A stretch of 64,000 nucleotides of DNA from Eutypa lata (taxonomy: Eukaryota; Ascomycota; Sordariomycetes; Xylariales; Diatrypaceae), in the NCBI GenBank assembly GCA_022661535.1, contig JAKULF010000001.1, positions 2,356,001-2,420,000 on the forward strand, written 5' to 3'. The position numbers were made by a program, and so were the translations under genes. Numbering within the stretch: position 1 is the stretch's first letter; each line of letters opens with the position of its first letter. Under the pieces are notes generated by a model, which ran no database searches, was not told the origin of the DNA, and worked only from the letters and a program-made list of their open reading frames with translations. This document shows, in pieces, positions 34,829 to 47,086 of this stretch.

Positions 34829-37742
34829 ACTTAAGAAAGTGATCAAAGGCGAGTCCAGTCGCAAAAGTTTCAAAGACGGTATTTCAATTCGCCTCAAGCG
34901 ACTTATAATACGAAGGGAAAGTTGATAGAAGAAAAAGAGAAATTACGTGGCCATTCGGCCATCTGTAATTCCCTACGATATCATCAAGCAAAGTGAGTAT
35001 AGAAGATGACAAAAGGAAAACATCACAATATTGGGAGGTGAGACCATGATGCTTCCACAAGAAACACTATAACACCAGAGACGAGTTTTTGCTGAATATC
35101 ACAGTAAGGTCGGCCGGGACACAACCGATGTGGGCTTTACAAGGGAGAAATGGCCAGGTTACCAGCATGGACGCCCATAAAGCCATAGCGAACATCACAA
35201 TACTTAGCCAAGCCACAGGCTAATGCTTCGAAGAGGTCAATGGGCTGGTAGACATCCAGACATCCCGTCCAGCTTCTCTATGTCCCTTGTCGGACAGTAT
35301 CGCACGAGACGATGGGATTGGCTAGAACGAGGCGTCAGAGAGCAACTGGGACTGCAGCAGTGTGCAGTTGGGGAACTTAGGAGAGCCTCAAAGCCTGGGA
35401 CTGATGCGGGGCGGATGTTTCACCTGAGGCAGATCCTGGTCCTGTAACGAACCTGAAGCATCATACCCCTTAACCGCGCGGGTGTCGGTTCGGTTTTCCC
35501 GCCCAAATGGGTATAATGAATATACTTAGTTAAGAGATCTCACGATAGATTAAATATCTCCGACCGCTTCCCATGACATCACGCTACGGGATTCTGTGAT
35601 GACTCCACATCCTCGAAGGCTAGAACGGTGGATTGATATCGAATTGTTGAAATGTCTCCAACTCCTACAGGGTTTACCCTGCTAAACAATAGTGAAGATA
35701 TTCTCATGGTTGCTCGAAATAGAAATTCAGAGGAATATAATAGGTATGGTCTGCCTCAAGGGACGTACGTAAATCATCAGTTTGTTTCCAGGCTAGTTAA
35801 CTAGAACATGCATGCATGTATGTCATGTGTGCCGAATCTAGACACAGATCGAAAGAGAAACAGATCTAGTTAGTCTATCTTGACCGTTAGTGACTTTGAG
35901 TCGTACGAAGTACGTATGTATTGAATCCAGGAGTATTAGTTGATACGTCTCTGACAGATGTTTCCGAGAAGTCGCGGGTTTACTAAGAAGTACGGGTTGG
36001 GGATTTTGCCTATTATTCTGATGCCGGCAAAGTGTGCTTGATGTTCATACTTGCAGTTGAATTTGTGAGGGACCGAGCGACTGCGGGTCAAATGCCACTT
36101 AAGCATTCTTTTGGTAAGTATTTAAGTATGGCCGGGAGTCTGTCCATCGGGTAGCTCTAGGTATGTAAGTCGAATTACCTATATCTCGAATGTCGGAAGT
36201 GAGCCTATCCGAACCTCCAGAGGACTTAACCAAATTGGCACTTCAATGATTTGTTTTATTTGCATCTTCAGAATATCAAACGCATACAAAGCTTCGCCTA
36301 TCGTAATTAACCGAAGAGGACATGACAAGAAGGAACAAATGGCGGCCTCCCGGATGCTCGGAGCCCTTCGATGGAATTCTCATAAGAATACTAGGTAATA
36401 CCTAGTTATAGATCTTAGACATGTTCATCTTCGACACACGAACTTCGAATGGTCGCTTTCGCAAATGCCACGTGACTGTGTCGAGAGCTTAGTATAATAG
36501 ACACATAAAACGGTTACCAATGTAGTAGTTGAGGCCAGAAAGCTTGAATATACAATATTCAAGCTTATAAGACTAGTACGTGTCTAGGCTTCAATAACGA
36601 GCCTGTATACATATTATTCTGTCAGTGGTAACCACCTGCACATAGAGTAGAGGTGGAGGGGGAGGTGGATGTGGAGATGGAGGGGCGGGAGTGATAGCGC
36701 CGATAACCCTTTCACGGGAAGCTTAACACCGATACCCCAGACCGCCATCATTCATCCTATCAGTAGGTAGTAGCCCTAGATACCTACAGGCAGAGAAGCA
36801 GGATGGATATGCTACTTTACGAATCTTACATATCAACATACCGACTTATTACTTACCCGAGAGTTACACGGTCGGTCTTGTACGTCCCTTCGTTTTGAGA
36901 AGCTTAATATTAAGCATAATTAATACATACCTAGGTAGGTAATCATTAGTCAGTCTATACTGATCAGTCCCAATCCAAAGTATCTACCGAGTAGACATCT
37001 CGTTGCGACGAAGGTATCACATCACATAGGAACAAGTGGAGGAGGAGTTGACCTCCTTTCTGTTGACCTATACTCTGTATAGACATACACATATTTTCAA
37101 ATTCGCTATAACTACGTCTTAGTTGTGCGAAGGACGTCTTAACTACATACTTCATTTATTCACATCAGCCACTCTAGTGTAACTAAGTATATTTAATATA
37201 CATTAACTTATCAACATGTTTGGTGGGCTATCAACTCTGAGTAAGTTTGACTTAATTCTCTCTCGGTTCTTACCTATATCCACTTATATATATCTCGCTA
37301 TGAATATATCCATCTATCTATCTATCTAATCCACTTAAATTCCCACTGTCACTTTCGTATATAATTAAATGTCATGACCGGTTCGAACATGAGCTGTCTG
37401 GCTGTTTATGCCGTGTAGTGCAAGTGCCACTACCATCAGCCGTAGCTTAGTACCAGACTCAGCTCAGGTCCTTTACTATCCAATGAGCTGTCTTGAGATG
37501 GCATGCCTCCTAGTTTTATATCTCCATCATTGTTAGGAACTGAACATACAGAGATCATGTATATTACCGGTGTTCCTACAGCTACCTAGTATAGCTGGTT
37601 TCTGTCTCTAAAACTTGAGGTCCCCGTCCCGGAGGATCACCTTCTACCCCTGTCATGAACTCTATGATCGTCGATTTCATCTCATGTTTGATATTGTATT
37701 ATAGTCCAATCTTCTTCACAAGTCGGTTCACCACCTGCCGAC
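34829..37742. other. Intergenic, 2.9 kb
   Basis: Should contain the promoter of the leftward membrane-protein gene and of the rightward gene starting near 37743. AT-rich with several perfect palindromes (36540-36566 and gcttaatattaagc near 36902-36915). A purine-rich GGAGGTGGAGGTGG-type stretch lies near 36650-36690. No exon supported, although a short first exon of the next gene is expected somewhere upstream of 37692. Confidence 0.5.
36540..36566. repeat. Perfect inverted repeat, 12-bp arms
   Basis: aagcttgaatat (36540-36551), spacer aca, then atattcaagctt (36555-36566). It would form a tight hairpin with a 3-nt loop. No gene adjoins it; function unknown. Confidence 0.85.
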
Positions 37743-39791
37743 GTGCCACCTCCAACTCCCGTCAGGCTCCCACAGTGTAACCCGTCGCTGTCTCAGGATG
37801 CGGGCTCAACAACGGTAACGAAGGAGGTACCGTCCAAAGATGGGCATCCAGACCCGTCGTCTCTGGTCGGCCTCTTGCAGGCCATCCATCGCCCAAACGA
37901 CCTGAAGGACTTGCATTTTGCCGCTCTCGGCGTGCATGTGCATGCCGACGCCCCGCCGGAAGATCTCATTCCCGACCCGTCGTTCTTCCCCGCGGCTGCT
38001 GGCTGGGACGGCTTGACTATCGATCAAGCCCGGGAGAGGGATCCGACGTTTCGGCGCCCTCTGTCCAACAGACACACCTCCCCGGAGGCGAAGACGTATG
38101 TAGAGCGCCGAGGCGAACTCTCTGTCCCCAACCAAGCTGCCTTTCGCACGGTGCGACGTCTAAGGCCTGAGCCGGGAAAGCCATTGGTTCGGTTAGGCAA
38201 CTGTTACGAATTCTTCAAGCAGCTGGAGTTCATGGCTAGCTATTGGGATGACGCTTCGTCACTGCCGTCTGCGGAAGGTGGTGGTGGTGATGGCGGCAAA
38301 AGGCAAGACGAAAGCACGCCCGCTTTGTCGTCACCTCCCGGCTCGTCTTCTGCAACCACTAGTCCTGCACAAGCTGGTTCAGGGGTGATCAGTGCTGCCC
38401 AGGAATCCAACGCTCGCTCTCAGTCCGCGCCAGATGGGGCGTCTCAGACTCCACCGGAGCGAGTAACCTACCGCAGGTATGCAGGCTCCGAGATGCCCTC
38501 AGAGCATCGACACAACCTAGTAGCCGCTTTCGTCAAGCTAGTAGCCTACGATTTCGGCTGCAACGTAGCCCCTTCGCGTGTCGAGCCTCGCTTGCATCTA
38601 CTCGAGCCGCCACCACCATCATCACGGCCACCACCACCACCACCACCATCATCATCAACAACAACATCAACAACAATAACCAACAAGCCCCTCGCAAAAC
38701 TAAAAGAACCCACCGCCGCTCCGCCGCCGCCCTCCCCCCCGCAGAAATCCTCCTACTTCCCCTCGGGCTGCGTATTCGTGCAGCGGATCCCCACGACGCG
38801 CGAGGCGGCCCGCATGGGCGTGGTCGAGGGCCCCGTGGCGGCCGTGTCGGCGCGCAACGGGACCTCGTTTGCGTCCCCGGCCGAAGCCCGCGTCGACCTG
38901 GGCCGCGAGCTGCTCGTGGCCCTAGCTACGGCGCAGCTCCGCGCCCGCCAGGGGAAGGAGGAGCGCCGCTTCGGCGAGGACAAGTGGTGGGCTATGAAGA
39001 AGCGCTGGGGCGGCGGCGAGGGCGGGCCCATCGGTCGCGAGGTCGATGCTATTGCTGCTGCTAATGACAAGGACGCTGCCGCCGCCGCTGCTGCCGCCGC
39101 TTCCGCTGCAGGTGGTGGGAAAGCCGATTCGAGCTCTGGGTCTTCCTCCTACGCAACAGCAACAGCGGCGGGGACAGATGGGACTGCTTCTTCAAGCAGC
39201 ACTACCGCCACTACCACCACTTCTACCGCATCACTCCCGACCAAGCTACAGGCGGCAATCTCAGGAGTAGGAACAGCGCCAAGCAGCGGCGGCGTACGAC
39301 CGATCCCGGTGCGCGGCCAGCCCGCGAGCAAGAAGCAGCGCAAGACGCCGACGATCTACGACCACTACCGGAAGGTGCAGCCGCCGTCGTCGACGTGGGA
39401 CCGCAAGGCGCGGTACGAGGCGATCGGGAAGGTGCGCGACGGGGGCGGGAGCGGGTACGACGATGTTTTCGTTTTCAGCTCGCTGTTCCACCACTTCTGC
39501 ATCGTACGCGTGCGCGTGCCGGAGCGGCTGCTCGACGTACTGGAAGGGGGGCATGGGAATGGGAGGAGTTGGGATAAGCTCGAGGTCTGGCGCACGAAGT
39601 GGTTCGATCTCTTTCTTGTCGAGGAGAGACTTGAGGCTTTGCGCGTGCTGTGGGGTGTGTTGGCGTGGTTGATGCGGAGGCAGGAGCAGGAGGGTGGTGG
39701 TGACGGGAAGGCGATGGGGGTTGTGCCTAGGAAGGTGAGCCCGGGGCATGGTGGCGGTGGTGGTAGGGATGTTGTTATGAAGGATGCTTGA
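37743..39791 (+). CDS. Low-complexity protein of unknown function; 5' end unresolved
   Basis: An open frame of about 683 codons, clearly coding (GC-rich third positions, few rare codons), ending with TGA at 39789-39791. The boundary given is only a GTG; the frame remains open back to 37692 without any ATG, so an upstream exon holding the start is expected (possible acceptor tattatag at 37697-37704). Conserved-looking blocks: DLKDLHFAALGVHVHADAPP near the N-terminus, GNCYEFFKQLEFMASYWDD, YDFGCNVAPSRVEPRLHLLE, YFPSGCVFVQRIPTTREAAR, and a C-terminal block with IYDHYRKVQPPSSTWDRKAR and WFDLFLVEERLEALRVLWGV. These are separated by Pro, Ser/Thr and Ala runs. No transmembrane segment, signal or known motif recognised. 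Confidence 0.7.
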   Translation: MPPPTPVRLPQCNPSLSQDAGSTTVTKEVPSKDGHPDPSSLVGLLQAIHRPNDLKDLHFAALGVHVHADAPPEDLIPDPSFFPAAAGWDGLTIDQARERDPTFRRPLSNRHTSPEAKTYVERRGELSVPNQAAFRTVRRLRPEPGKPLVRLGNCYEFFKQLEFMASYWDDASSLPSAEGGGGDGGKRQDESTPALSSPPGSSSATTSPAQAGSGVISAAQESNARSQSAPDGASQTPPERVTYRRYAGSEMPSEHRHNLVAAFVKLVAYDFGCNVAPSRVEPRLHLLEPPPPSSRPPPPPPPSSSTTTSTTITNKPLAKLKEPTAAPPPPSPPQKSSYFPSGCVFVQRIPTTREAARMGVVEGPVAAVSARNGTSFASPAEARVDLGRELLVALATAQLRARQGKEERRFGEDKWWAMKKRWGGGEGGPIGREVDAIAAANDKDAAAAAAAAASAAGGGKADSSSGSSSYATATAAGTDGTASSSSTTATTTTSTASLPTKLQAAISGVGTAPSSGGVRPIPVRGQPASKKQRKTPTIYDHYRKVQPPSSTWDRKARYEAIGKVRDGGGSGYDDVFVFSSLFHHFCIVRVRVPERLLDVLEGGHGNGRSWDKLEVWRTKWFDLFLVEERLEALRVLWGVLAWLMRRQEQEGGGDGKAMGVVPRKVSPGHGGGGGRDVVMKDA

Positions 39792-40979
39792 TGGTGATGT
39801 GTGCTCGGTGTGGAGATATGCATACTTCAAACGTGCGTGTATGCGTATAGATAGAAGGACGATGGTACTCAATTACTTCTTCTTGAGCTACTCTTCTAAC
39901 TAGGGCAGGTAGATGGGAGGTCTGGCTAGTTGGTTGATTAGTTTGGTTTGGGTGATACGGTGGTTGCTGCTTACGATGAATGGTCTTCGGCTATAACTAG
40001 AGACAGAAGCAAATTTTGGATTATATACTCAACCCGCTGGCTACATAACTTTGGATCGGGTGGGACTTTCAGTAGTAGTGGTAATGGATGGCGTCAGACG
40101 GATGGATAGATAGAGGAGTAGAAGACGAGGTAAACAGGCGGACTAGATTCCGCTGGGGATCAATCATTAGGGTCTGAAGAAGAAGAAGAAGAAGAAAAAG
40201 AGGTTGGTGGATATGTTCAAGTCTGGTGACGAGTTTACTTTGGTATGCAGGTAACGTTATAGAAATATTGGGTATCTTGGTTCTTAGGGTGATAAATGAA
40301 AGAAAATAGTAAATTGGGGTTGTGATGTTCCTGAGACATGCAATGGGAGGACTCGAAGTTGAAGAAGAAAAGGAGAAAGGGGTACGTGTTGGTGAAGCTC
40401 CTAGTGGAATAGGAGTATCCAATAGGCAGTATATAAAAGTAAAGTGAGATGATGATGATAAAGAGACAGGGGCGGATTGTCTAGTAGTTATTTGTGCCTA
40501 CAATCAATCAACCATACGGTTTCTACTTATACAGTAGGAACACCACCATACATTAGACGAGGCTATATGAACATTAATGCGTTAAAACCCGATAGCTGCT
40601 ATATACTACGTACTCGCGTGTATTACAAGTATATATAAGAGGTAGGATGTGATACAACCCAATCAGATATAGTCTAGCTGGTCTGTAAAGAAGTGATCAT
40701 GACAAAGCTGGAAGAAAAGGGAAAACGCGTTGATTCACATCAGCACATGTACAGCAAGGTAGGTACGTTAAAACACCTGGTTTGTATTTAGTTAGTGCTT
40801 TTGGCTTTCTAATGCAACATCGACATCACATTAAATGAGACACAGTCTTTCCTATATATCTTCATGAAAATGGTTTCTATCAGGCAGGCTATAGTAGAGT
40901 CATTCTGGGATTTAACCACCCCATTTTTAGTCCAAAACCCCTCTTTTTTTCTACTCCCTCTAAGACATGCACCCTAACA
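39792..40979. other. Convergent intergenic region
   Basis: Lies between the 3' ends of the low-complexity gene and COG6. Contains an (AGA)n run near 40178-40200 and otherwise ordinary AT-rich 3' flank sequence. Nothing coding supported. Confidence 0.6.
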
Positions 40980-43127
40980 TTAGGATAACAGAACTTTGAT
41001 TTCCCCAGTCGTCCGCGGGAACAGGGACCTGAATCTCGGGACCTCCTCCTCGCTTTGGCCCTCTGCCTCCCGCTCCGCCACATCATCAGCAAGGATAAGC
41101 AGCTCCTCAACGTGTTCAAAGTCAGTGCAGAACCGATCAGCAGCGCGCTCCGTGATCTCGCGCGCCAGCCGCGCGTCCTGCAGGTGGTTGACATTCTCCA
41201 TGGCGTCCATGACAGCCGACGGCAAGAAGTCATCGAGGCCCTGAGCAGCAGCGGCTAGAGCCTCGGGCTTCAGCACGTCGAGCTGCCGCATGATGTTGGC
41301 CACGACCTCATCGTCCTCCTCCTCCGTGCTGAGCGGGGAGAGCGCGTCAAGCAGAGGCTCCAGCGCTGACTCGTCACGGAAGAAAGCGTACTGGGACTCG
41401 GCGAGGCGAGCGGCATGGTGGTCGACGGCGGCTTGGAGACGGCGGGCGCGCTGGCGACCGAAGTCGAAAGGGGCGATGACCGCGCGCGCCGCGAGCAGGC
41501 AGTTGATGAGGAATATGGAGTCCGAGGGAGGATTAGGACTGAGGGTCTTGGCCATGTGCTCGCAGCCGGACAGGAAGGGGTCGAACGACTCGGCCAGGAT
41601 GGGCTGGAAGTCAGCCTCGCGGTCGTCGGCGGACGATAGCGACGAGAGCGACGTCTCGTACGTTCGCATGATGGCCGAAAGCTGCTTCAGCGCGTCCTGG
41701 AGGAAATCGGGCGGCCCGAGGTCCGACGGCGGGTGCTGGAACTCGCCCTGCAGCGTTGCGATGTAGTCTCGCATCAGCGAGCGGAATTGGCGCAGCGCTT
41801 CGGATTCGAGGTTCGAGATGGCTTCCAGGAGAATGGATTGTTCGCCCAGAAGCTTCGAGAAGGTGATCCGGTAGAAGTTGAGGAGGTTTGCTAGCTTGTA
41901 TGCTAGGATTGTGTCCTCGTTGGTCTGGATCACCTGCTCTACTCTTTGCCTCAATATGCGGGCAGCGCCGCTTACGTCTCTATCTACGAGGTCGTTGAGG
42001 GCTTTGACTGCGTCGAATTCTAGGGGTCCGTCGGCGTCGTCGACCATCAACTGCCACGGTTCGTTTTCGCGGCCTTCCTGCATCCCTTTGGCAATCTCGT
42101 TCCCATCCGATACGAACAGGACCTCCAGAGCTTCACGCTCGCTAACCGTGGCTGAATGGGTCCAGGCGAGCATGTCGCCCACGTACCGCAGGGGATCATG
42201 AGCAGCCAGCTCGATAGGTTTCACAGAATGGTCCTTCGCGCCGGAAGCAGTCGTCCCGGTAAGCGCGAGGTAGAACGAGTCCGACAGTATCTGCTCTCGA
42301 GCTTCGGCGAAGAAGTCAAGGCAGTTTTGGAAAAGAGAAGGCCGCTCGGCGAGCACGCGAAGGGCCCGGCGGACGGACGAGTTGATTTGTGGGTTCTCTA
42401 GATTAAGGGTTTTAAATTCTTTCTGTATCCAACGATAGAGTTTTTGAAAGGCGTGGTTTAAACTCTTTGATGTCTGCTCCATGATGTCGAGTCCTAACGT
42501 CTGGTTCTCGAATCCTAGGAGGATCTCACAGTCCTTTCTAATCCGCTTTGCCTTGGCTAGTACAGCGAAGAAGCGGTCGTCGACGGGCTCAGACGTCAGT
42601 GTTAAAGAGGCGGTCTCATCCTCGGAGAGTACGAATTGGTCACGGAAAGATTTTAGGAGCTGCTGCTTCGTCTCGACATTCCGGCGCTGGGTGACCAGGT
42701 GGTTAGTCTCTTCGAGCGTAATCGATGTGACTTCGTGAGCAGCTGTGACGTGGCTCTTCATCCCCTGGTAGCTATTGTTGAGCTTATCGATCGTAGAACC
42801 GATTCTCTTCAACTGTTCGGCTACCCGGCCAAACTCGGCGATGATCTCACCATTGCTGTCGATGACCTCCTTTTGCACATCCAACCGCAGTCGCCTTCTC
42901 GTTTCGGCATTGTTGCTTACACCCCGCTCGTCTAGCAAGGCCAGAGCTTCACGAAACTCCGAGTCAACATAGGATGTCGAGAGAACCGACGTCAGTTTAG
43001 TTGAGAGCGGGTTCACGGTTCTGGCGGCTGAGCCTAGAGCTGAGGGAGAACCGGGCGAGGGCGGACCAGGTGATGATATACGATCCCGCAGTGGAAGCGT
43101 AATGGAACCAATTCCATCGGAGGCCAT
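40980..43127 (-). CDS. cog6: Conserved oligomeric Golgi complex subunit 6
   Basis: Lobe-B subunit of the COG tether, needed for retrograde intra-Golgi vesicle traffic and for keeping glycosyltransferases in place; in yeast also linked to Atg9 transport and autophagosome formation. Single exon, 715 aa, within the usual range for fungal Cog6. After a Ser/Pro-rich start ([16 protein letters not shown]) come the conserved N-terminal coiled-coil blocks, [20 protein letters not shown] and [20 protein letters not shown], then the body with [39 protein letters not shown] and [20 protein letters not shown]. The ATG at 43127 is the first in frame and gives the usual N-terminus. It is divergent from ATG9 across 980 bp. 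Confidence 0.95.
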   Translation of the reverse strand: MASDGIGSITLPLRDRISSPGPPSPGSPSALGSAARTVNPLSTKLTSVLSTSYVDSEFREALALLDERGVSNNAETRRRLRLDVQKEVIDSNGEIIAEFGRVAEQLKRIGSTIDKLNNSYQGMKSHVTAAHEVTSITLEETNHLVTQRRNVETKQQLLKSFRDQFVLSEDETASLTLTSEPVDDRFFAVLAKAKRIRKDCEILLGFENQTLGLDIMEQTSKSLNHAFQKLYRWIQKEFKTLNLENPQINSSVRRALRVLAERPSLFQNCLDFFAEAREQILSDSFYLALTGTTASGAKDHSVKPIELAAHDPLRYVGDMLAWTHSATVSEREALEVLFVSDGNEIAKGMQEGRENEPWQLMVDDADGPLEFDAVKALNDLVDRDVSGAARILRQRVEQVIQTNEDTILAYKLANLLNFYRITFSKLLGEQSILLEAISNLESEALRQFRSLMRDYIATLQGEFQHPPSDLGPPDFLQDALKQLSAIMRTYETSLSSLSSADDREADFQPILAESFDPFLSGCEHMAKTLSPNPPSDSIFLINCLLAARAVIAPFDFGRQRARRLQAAVDHHAARLAESQYAFFRDESALEPLLDALSPLSTEEEDDEVVANIMRQLDVLKPEALAAAAQGLDDFLPSAVMDAMENVNHLQDARLAREITERAADRFCTDFEHVEELLILADDVAEREAEGQSEEEVPRFRSLFPRTTGEIKVLLS

Positions 43128-44107
43128 ATCTTAGATAGACTGGAAATAATTAATCTCGGCCTTATTATCACGTCTTGAGACGCCTCATCCTGTGTAAACA
43201 AATAACCCTCTCTGGTATTGTCTATATATGAACTTAAAGCATCTGTTCCTGTACATGATGAGTTAGTTAATCATGTGGCTAACATAAATCTAAATATGTG
43301 GCTGACAATCCCTTTGAATTATGTAGGATCAATTTGTATAAATCTGTACATAAAAGCTACGATAAAGCTGTGATAAAGCTCTTGCTTACATTGTACTGGG
43401 CGGCTAGGTATGTACAACCCCACCCTGTAGGTACTTTCCCTAGCACCAGCCCTACCTATGGTAAGTACCTAACTAACCCCTGTATTGCGTAGATAGTGCT
43501 CCTTTCATAGGACCTATGACGAATGCACGCGCCTCCCATTTGGCGCATGCAACACCACGGCTGCCTTTGGTTTGGTGTGTATGTAGGGTGTAGCTAGGCT
43601 TTATCGCTTATCGGTATACGTAGTTAGTTAGTATCTACCTACATACATGTAGTAGTTATAGGCCAATCTCACATCTCCAAATCACTTGCATCATCTCGTT
43701 AGTTGACCAACTAATCAGGCACCTCTGGATATTCGAGTCTTTATGACACATGATCATTCATTACTACAGTTTGTCAAGACATTCTAAAACAATACGAACG
43801 AAAGGGCTCTTCTAATATTTGAAGAGTCTTCGCCCTCCTACCCATCTAGTTATCACATAACTATCTAATTAGCCTCTTTATCACATGCTTATAGGAATGG
43901 ACTACTAGTTAATCCATAAGTTTGTTCATGCCTGGTCTTTAGATAGACAAAGTTTGTGCCTTAGGACAGGGTTTTGCCCTGTCTCTATGCAATAATACTA
44001 TTATGTTGTGTTGCTTGCAATGAAATGATTCTTACCAATATCACATCCATACTGCTCAACTGCTTTAAAGAACTAAGTCGCCCTTGACTCATTCCATTTT
44101 CACCGCT
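43128..44107. promoter_or_regulatory. Shared divergent promoter region of cog6 and atg9
   Basis: 980 bp between the two start codons. GATAA sites on the plus strand at 43361-43365 and 43372-43376 lie in an 11-bp direct repeat (gataaagctgt). Reverse GATAA sites (TTATC) lie at 43601-43605 and 43608-43612. Such pairs are the kind bound by nitrogen-responsive GATA factors (AreA-like). No gene inside. Confidence 0.4.
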
Positions 44108-47086
44108 ATGCCTCCCAACATATTCTCTCGCCTCGTCCCTTCATCGAGCGACGATTTACCCTGGTACGAACGAGCCAGACGCGATCTTGATGCCGATAGC
44201 GAACGAGAAACACTAGGTCTCGACTTAGATGAAGAGAACCTCACCCACCAGTTTCAAGACGATGATCTCGAACGCGCCCAGGGACTTGCAATGGAGGATA
44301 GTCGCATCTCGACCCGAAGCCCTGGTCCTACAACTAGAAACACCTCTCGTAGAACATCTGCCCCGGATAGGAATGTTACTGCTTCTAGATGGCTCTCGCC
44401 AGAAGATGACGGGGATAATGATGTCCCTGCCTCTCTCTTAGTCGAGGGTCCCGGTGTCGGAGCAACGAGAACTACCCCTCGAAGATCCGGCCCTCAACCT
44501 TCTAGACATCCAGTCCAACCGGGCCCATCGAATCGTCGGATACAATCGCAGTGGGAGACTGCACAAGCACAACAGAGATTACATCATGATGAAGAAGGTG
44601 GCCCTCTACTTGGTCAGCATCGTGAAGGTGTTCCTCCAAGGAGGCATGGACTAGGTGGAAATCCCAGAGACAAGGCTATGTTCAGATGGGCTAATGTCTC
44701 CAATCTTGACGTCTTCATCAGGGATGTTTATGATTATTACCTCGGGGCAGGAATATGGTGCATCCTTCTAGAGCGGCTTCTACACCTGCTGTGAGTATAA
44801 ATAACTATTCCTATGCTCTGTTCCTTGCTCCATTGCTATATTCTGTAAGCTAGCTAACGCTTTTACAGCAAGGTGGTCTTCGTCGCCAGCCTTCTAACCC
44901 TCTTAACACAATGTATAGATTACAGTACGCTTCGACACAGCAAGAGCTTGGCTGATATAATGATTCCGCAATGCACCAAGAACATGTGGGGTGTATGGAA
45001 TTTGAGTCTATGGCTCTGCAGTTTCTACTTCGTTTGGAAATCCATCCAGTGGGTGCTGGACATCCCACGCTTGATACATATCCGTGACTTCTATATTTAC
45101 CTCCTCGAGATACCCGACGAAGACATGCAGACCGTTTCGTGGCAAGATGTTGTGACGAGGATTACGACGCTTCGTGATCAGAATGTCAAAACTGCTACCA
45201 ACATAACACCTTCGCAGCGACGCTTTCTATCGAAACAGCTTGGCCATCACGTTGCGAGCCAATCAAAGGAGAGGCTCGATGCTCACGACATTGCCAATAG
45301 GCTCATGAGAAGGGAGAATTACATTATAGCACTCTTCAACAAGGACATACTCAATCTGACGGCACCACTACCATTCCTCCGAAATAGACAGCTGTTTTCC
45401 AAGTCACTGGAATGGACTGTCCAGTTCGGTGTTCTAGATCTCATATTTAATGAGAGCGGGCAGGTACATCAGCGTGTCCTTAGATCTGACCATCGCGCTC
45501 AGCTTAGCAGAGAGATGAAGACGAGGTTCGCTTTTGCTGCCTTTATGAACCTAATATTTGCCCCTTTCCTTGCGTGTGGTCTCCTAATCGATTTCGTTTT
45601 CACGTATTACAACGTAAGTGTATTCCGTTCCAACTTCATACTAGCCACTGCTCTAGTTATACTCACGCTATGTTTCTAGGAGTTTAAAACGAACACATCC
45701 TCAATAGGGGCTAGACAATATACACCGCTTGCAAGATGGAAATTCAGGGAGTTCAACGAGCTACCCCATATCTTTGATGAACGTCTCAACATGTCACACC
45801 CTTACGCAAAGCACTACATCGATCAGTTCCCGAAAAAGAAGACAGAGTCGGCTGCTCGCACTGTTCAGTTCTTCGCGGGGGCTCTCATCGCAGTCTTGGC
45901 ACTTGTCGGATTTGCCGACCCTGAGATGTTTGTAGATTTCGAGCTGTTCCCCGGTATGAATGCATTCGCCTTTATTGCACTTATGACGACGGTGTGGGCA
46001 GTAGCCCGCGGTATGATATCAGAGGAAAACGAAGTTTTCGACCCCGCGTTCTTCATGCAGAGCGTTATCGAGTATACACACTACCAGCCGGACCAGTGGA
46101 AAGGACGACTTCACAGCTTTGACGTCAAGACCGAATTCGCTGAACTCTACCGAGTCCGCATCATCATCTTCCTGGAGGAGATACTCGGCGTCCTGGTCAC
46201 ACCCCTGATCCTCTTCTTCAGCCTACCGAAGTGCAGCGAGCAGATCGTCGACTTCTTCCGCGAATTCACGATCCACGTCGATGGCCTGGGCTACGTGTGC
46301 TCTTTCGCCGTTTTTGACTTCCAGAAGGATGCTCGCAATGCGAAGCAGAAGGGGCCGCAGCAGCAGCAGCAGCAGCAGACGGCCGGCGGCGGCGGCGATG
46401 CTCGCGAGGATTATTACTCCACGAAGCACGGCAAGATGCAGGCTTCGATGTACGGATTCCTGGATAACTACGTCTACAACCCTAGGAGCGGGCTACCAGG
46501 CGCTCATCCACTGGGTCCCGCCGGACGCCACCAGTTCCACCCTCCCCCGCCCGCCTTCCCGGGTCTGATGTCTCCGACCCTAACCGGGGACATGCGAGCG
46601 TCGCGGGTAGGCCGCAGCGAAAGGCCGCGAAGTCGGGCGCCGGCCCCAGGCCGAACACCACGGTTCGGTCCGGCCATCGCCGCCCCATCACCAATGGCCT
46701 CGATGCTGCTCGACCCCCACCACCAGCCGTCGGCATCCCTGATCGCCGGCGCTGGCGGCGGTGGTCGGCTACCCCGCCGCGGACCCCCCCGCCTGACCCG
46801 CAGCCAGCTCCAGGGCGAGAGCGATATCATCGAGGAGTCGTCGATGCTGGAGAGGAGCGCGCTCCAGCGCCAGGCGACGGCGTACACGGACGACGGCAGC
46901 GGCGACGTTGAGGAGAGCGTGGCGCGGCTGGGCGAGTCCACGTGGGAAGAGGGCTCCCCGCGCCACCCCGCCGCCCTGACTAGGGATAATAGCAGCGCCG
47001 TCGCCGAGGACGATAAGCCTGGCGTCGTTACGTTGCTCAAGCAGTTCCAGGAGGCGCATCTGAACCATAGAGGTGGTGTTATGTGA
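44108..47086 (+). CDS. atg9: Autophagy-related protein 9 (lipid scramblase of Atg9 vesicles)
   Basis: Multi-spanning protein that seeds phagophore formation and scrambles lipids between leaflets. Exons: 44108-44790, 44869-45613, 45680-47086; 944 aa. The start is the ATG of MPPNIFSRLVP; the frame opens earlier only at a TTG. Residues 1-200 are an acidic/Ser-rich cytosolic tail. The conserved core begins at MFRWANVSNLDVFIRDVYDY and includes WNLSLWLCSFYFVWKSIQW, LLEIPDEDMQTVSWQDVV, NYIIALFNKDILNL, KFREFNELPHIFDERLNMSH, YAKHYIDQFPKKKT and HIDGLGYVCSFAVFDF-like HVDGLGYVCSFAVFDF. Hydrophobic segments match the four transmembrane and two re-entrant helices of the family. The C-terminal 240 residues are low-complexity: polyQ from seven CAG codons (46358-46378), a Gly run and Pro/Arg-rich stretches. 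Divergent from COG6. Confidence 0.96.

Noticed and set aside
37380..37396. GGTTCGAAC as a tRNA B-box
   Set aside because: No pairing T-stem and no A-box at proper distance on either side.
39261..39872. 203-codon minus-strand frame
   Set aside because: Shadow of the 3' part of the plus-strand low-complexity gene; Pro/His/Arg-rich without splice partners.
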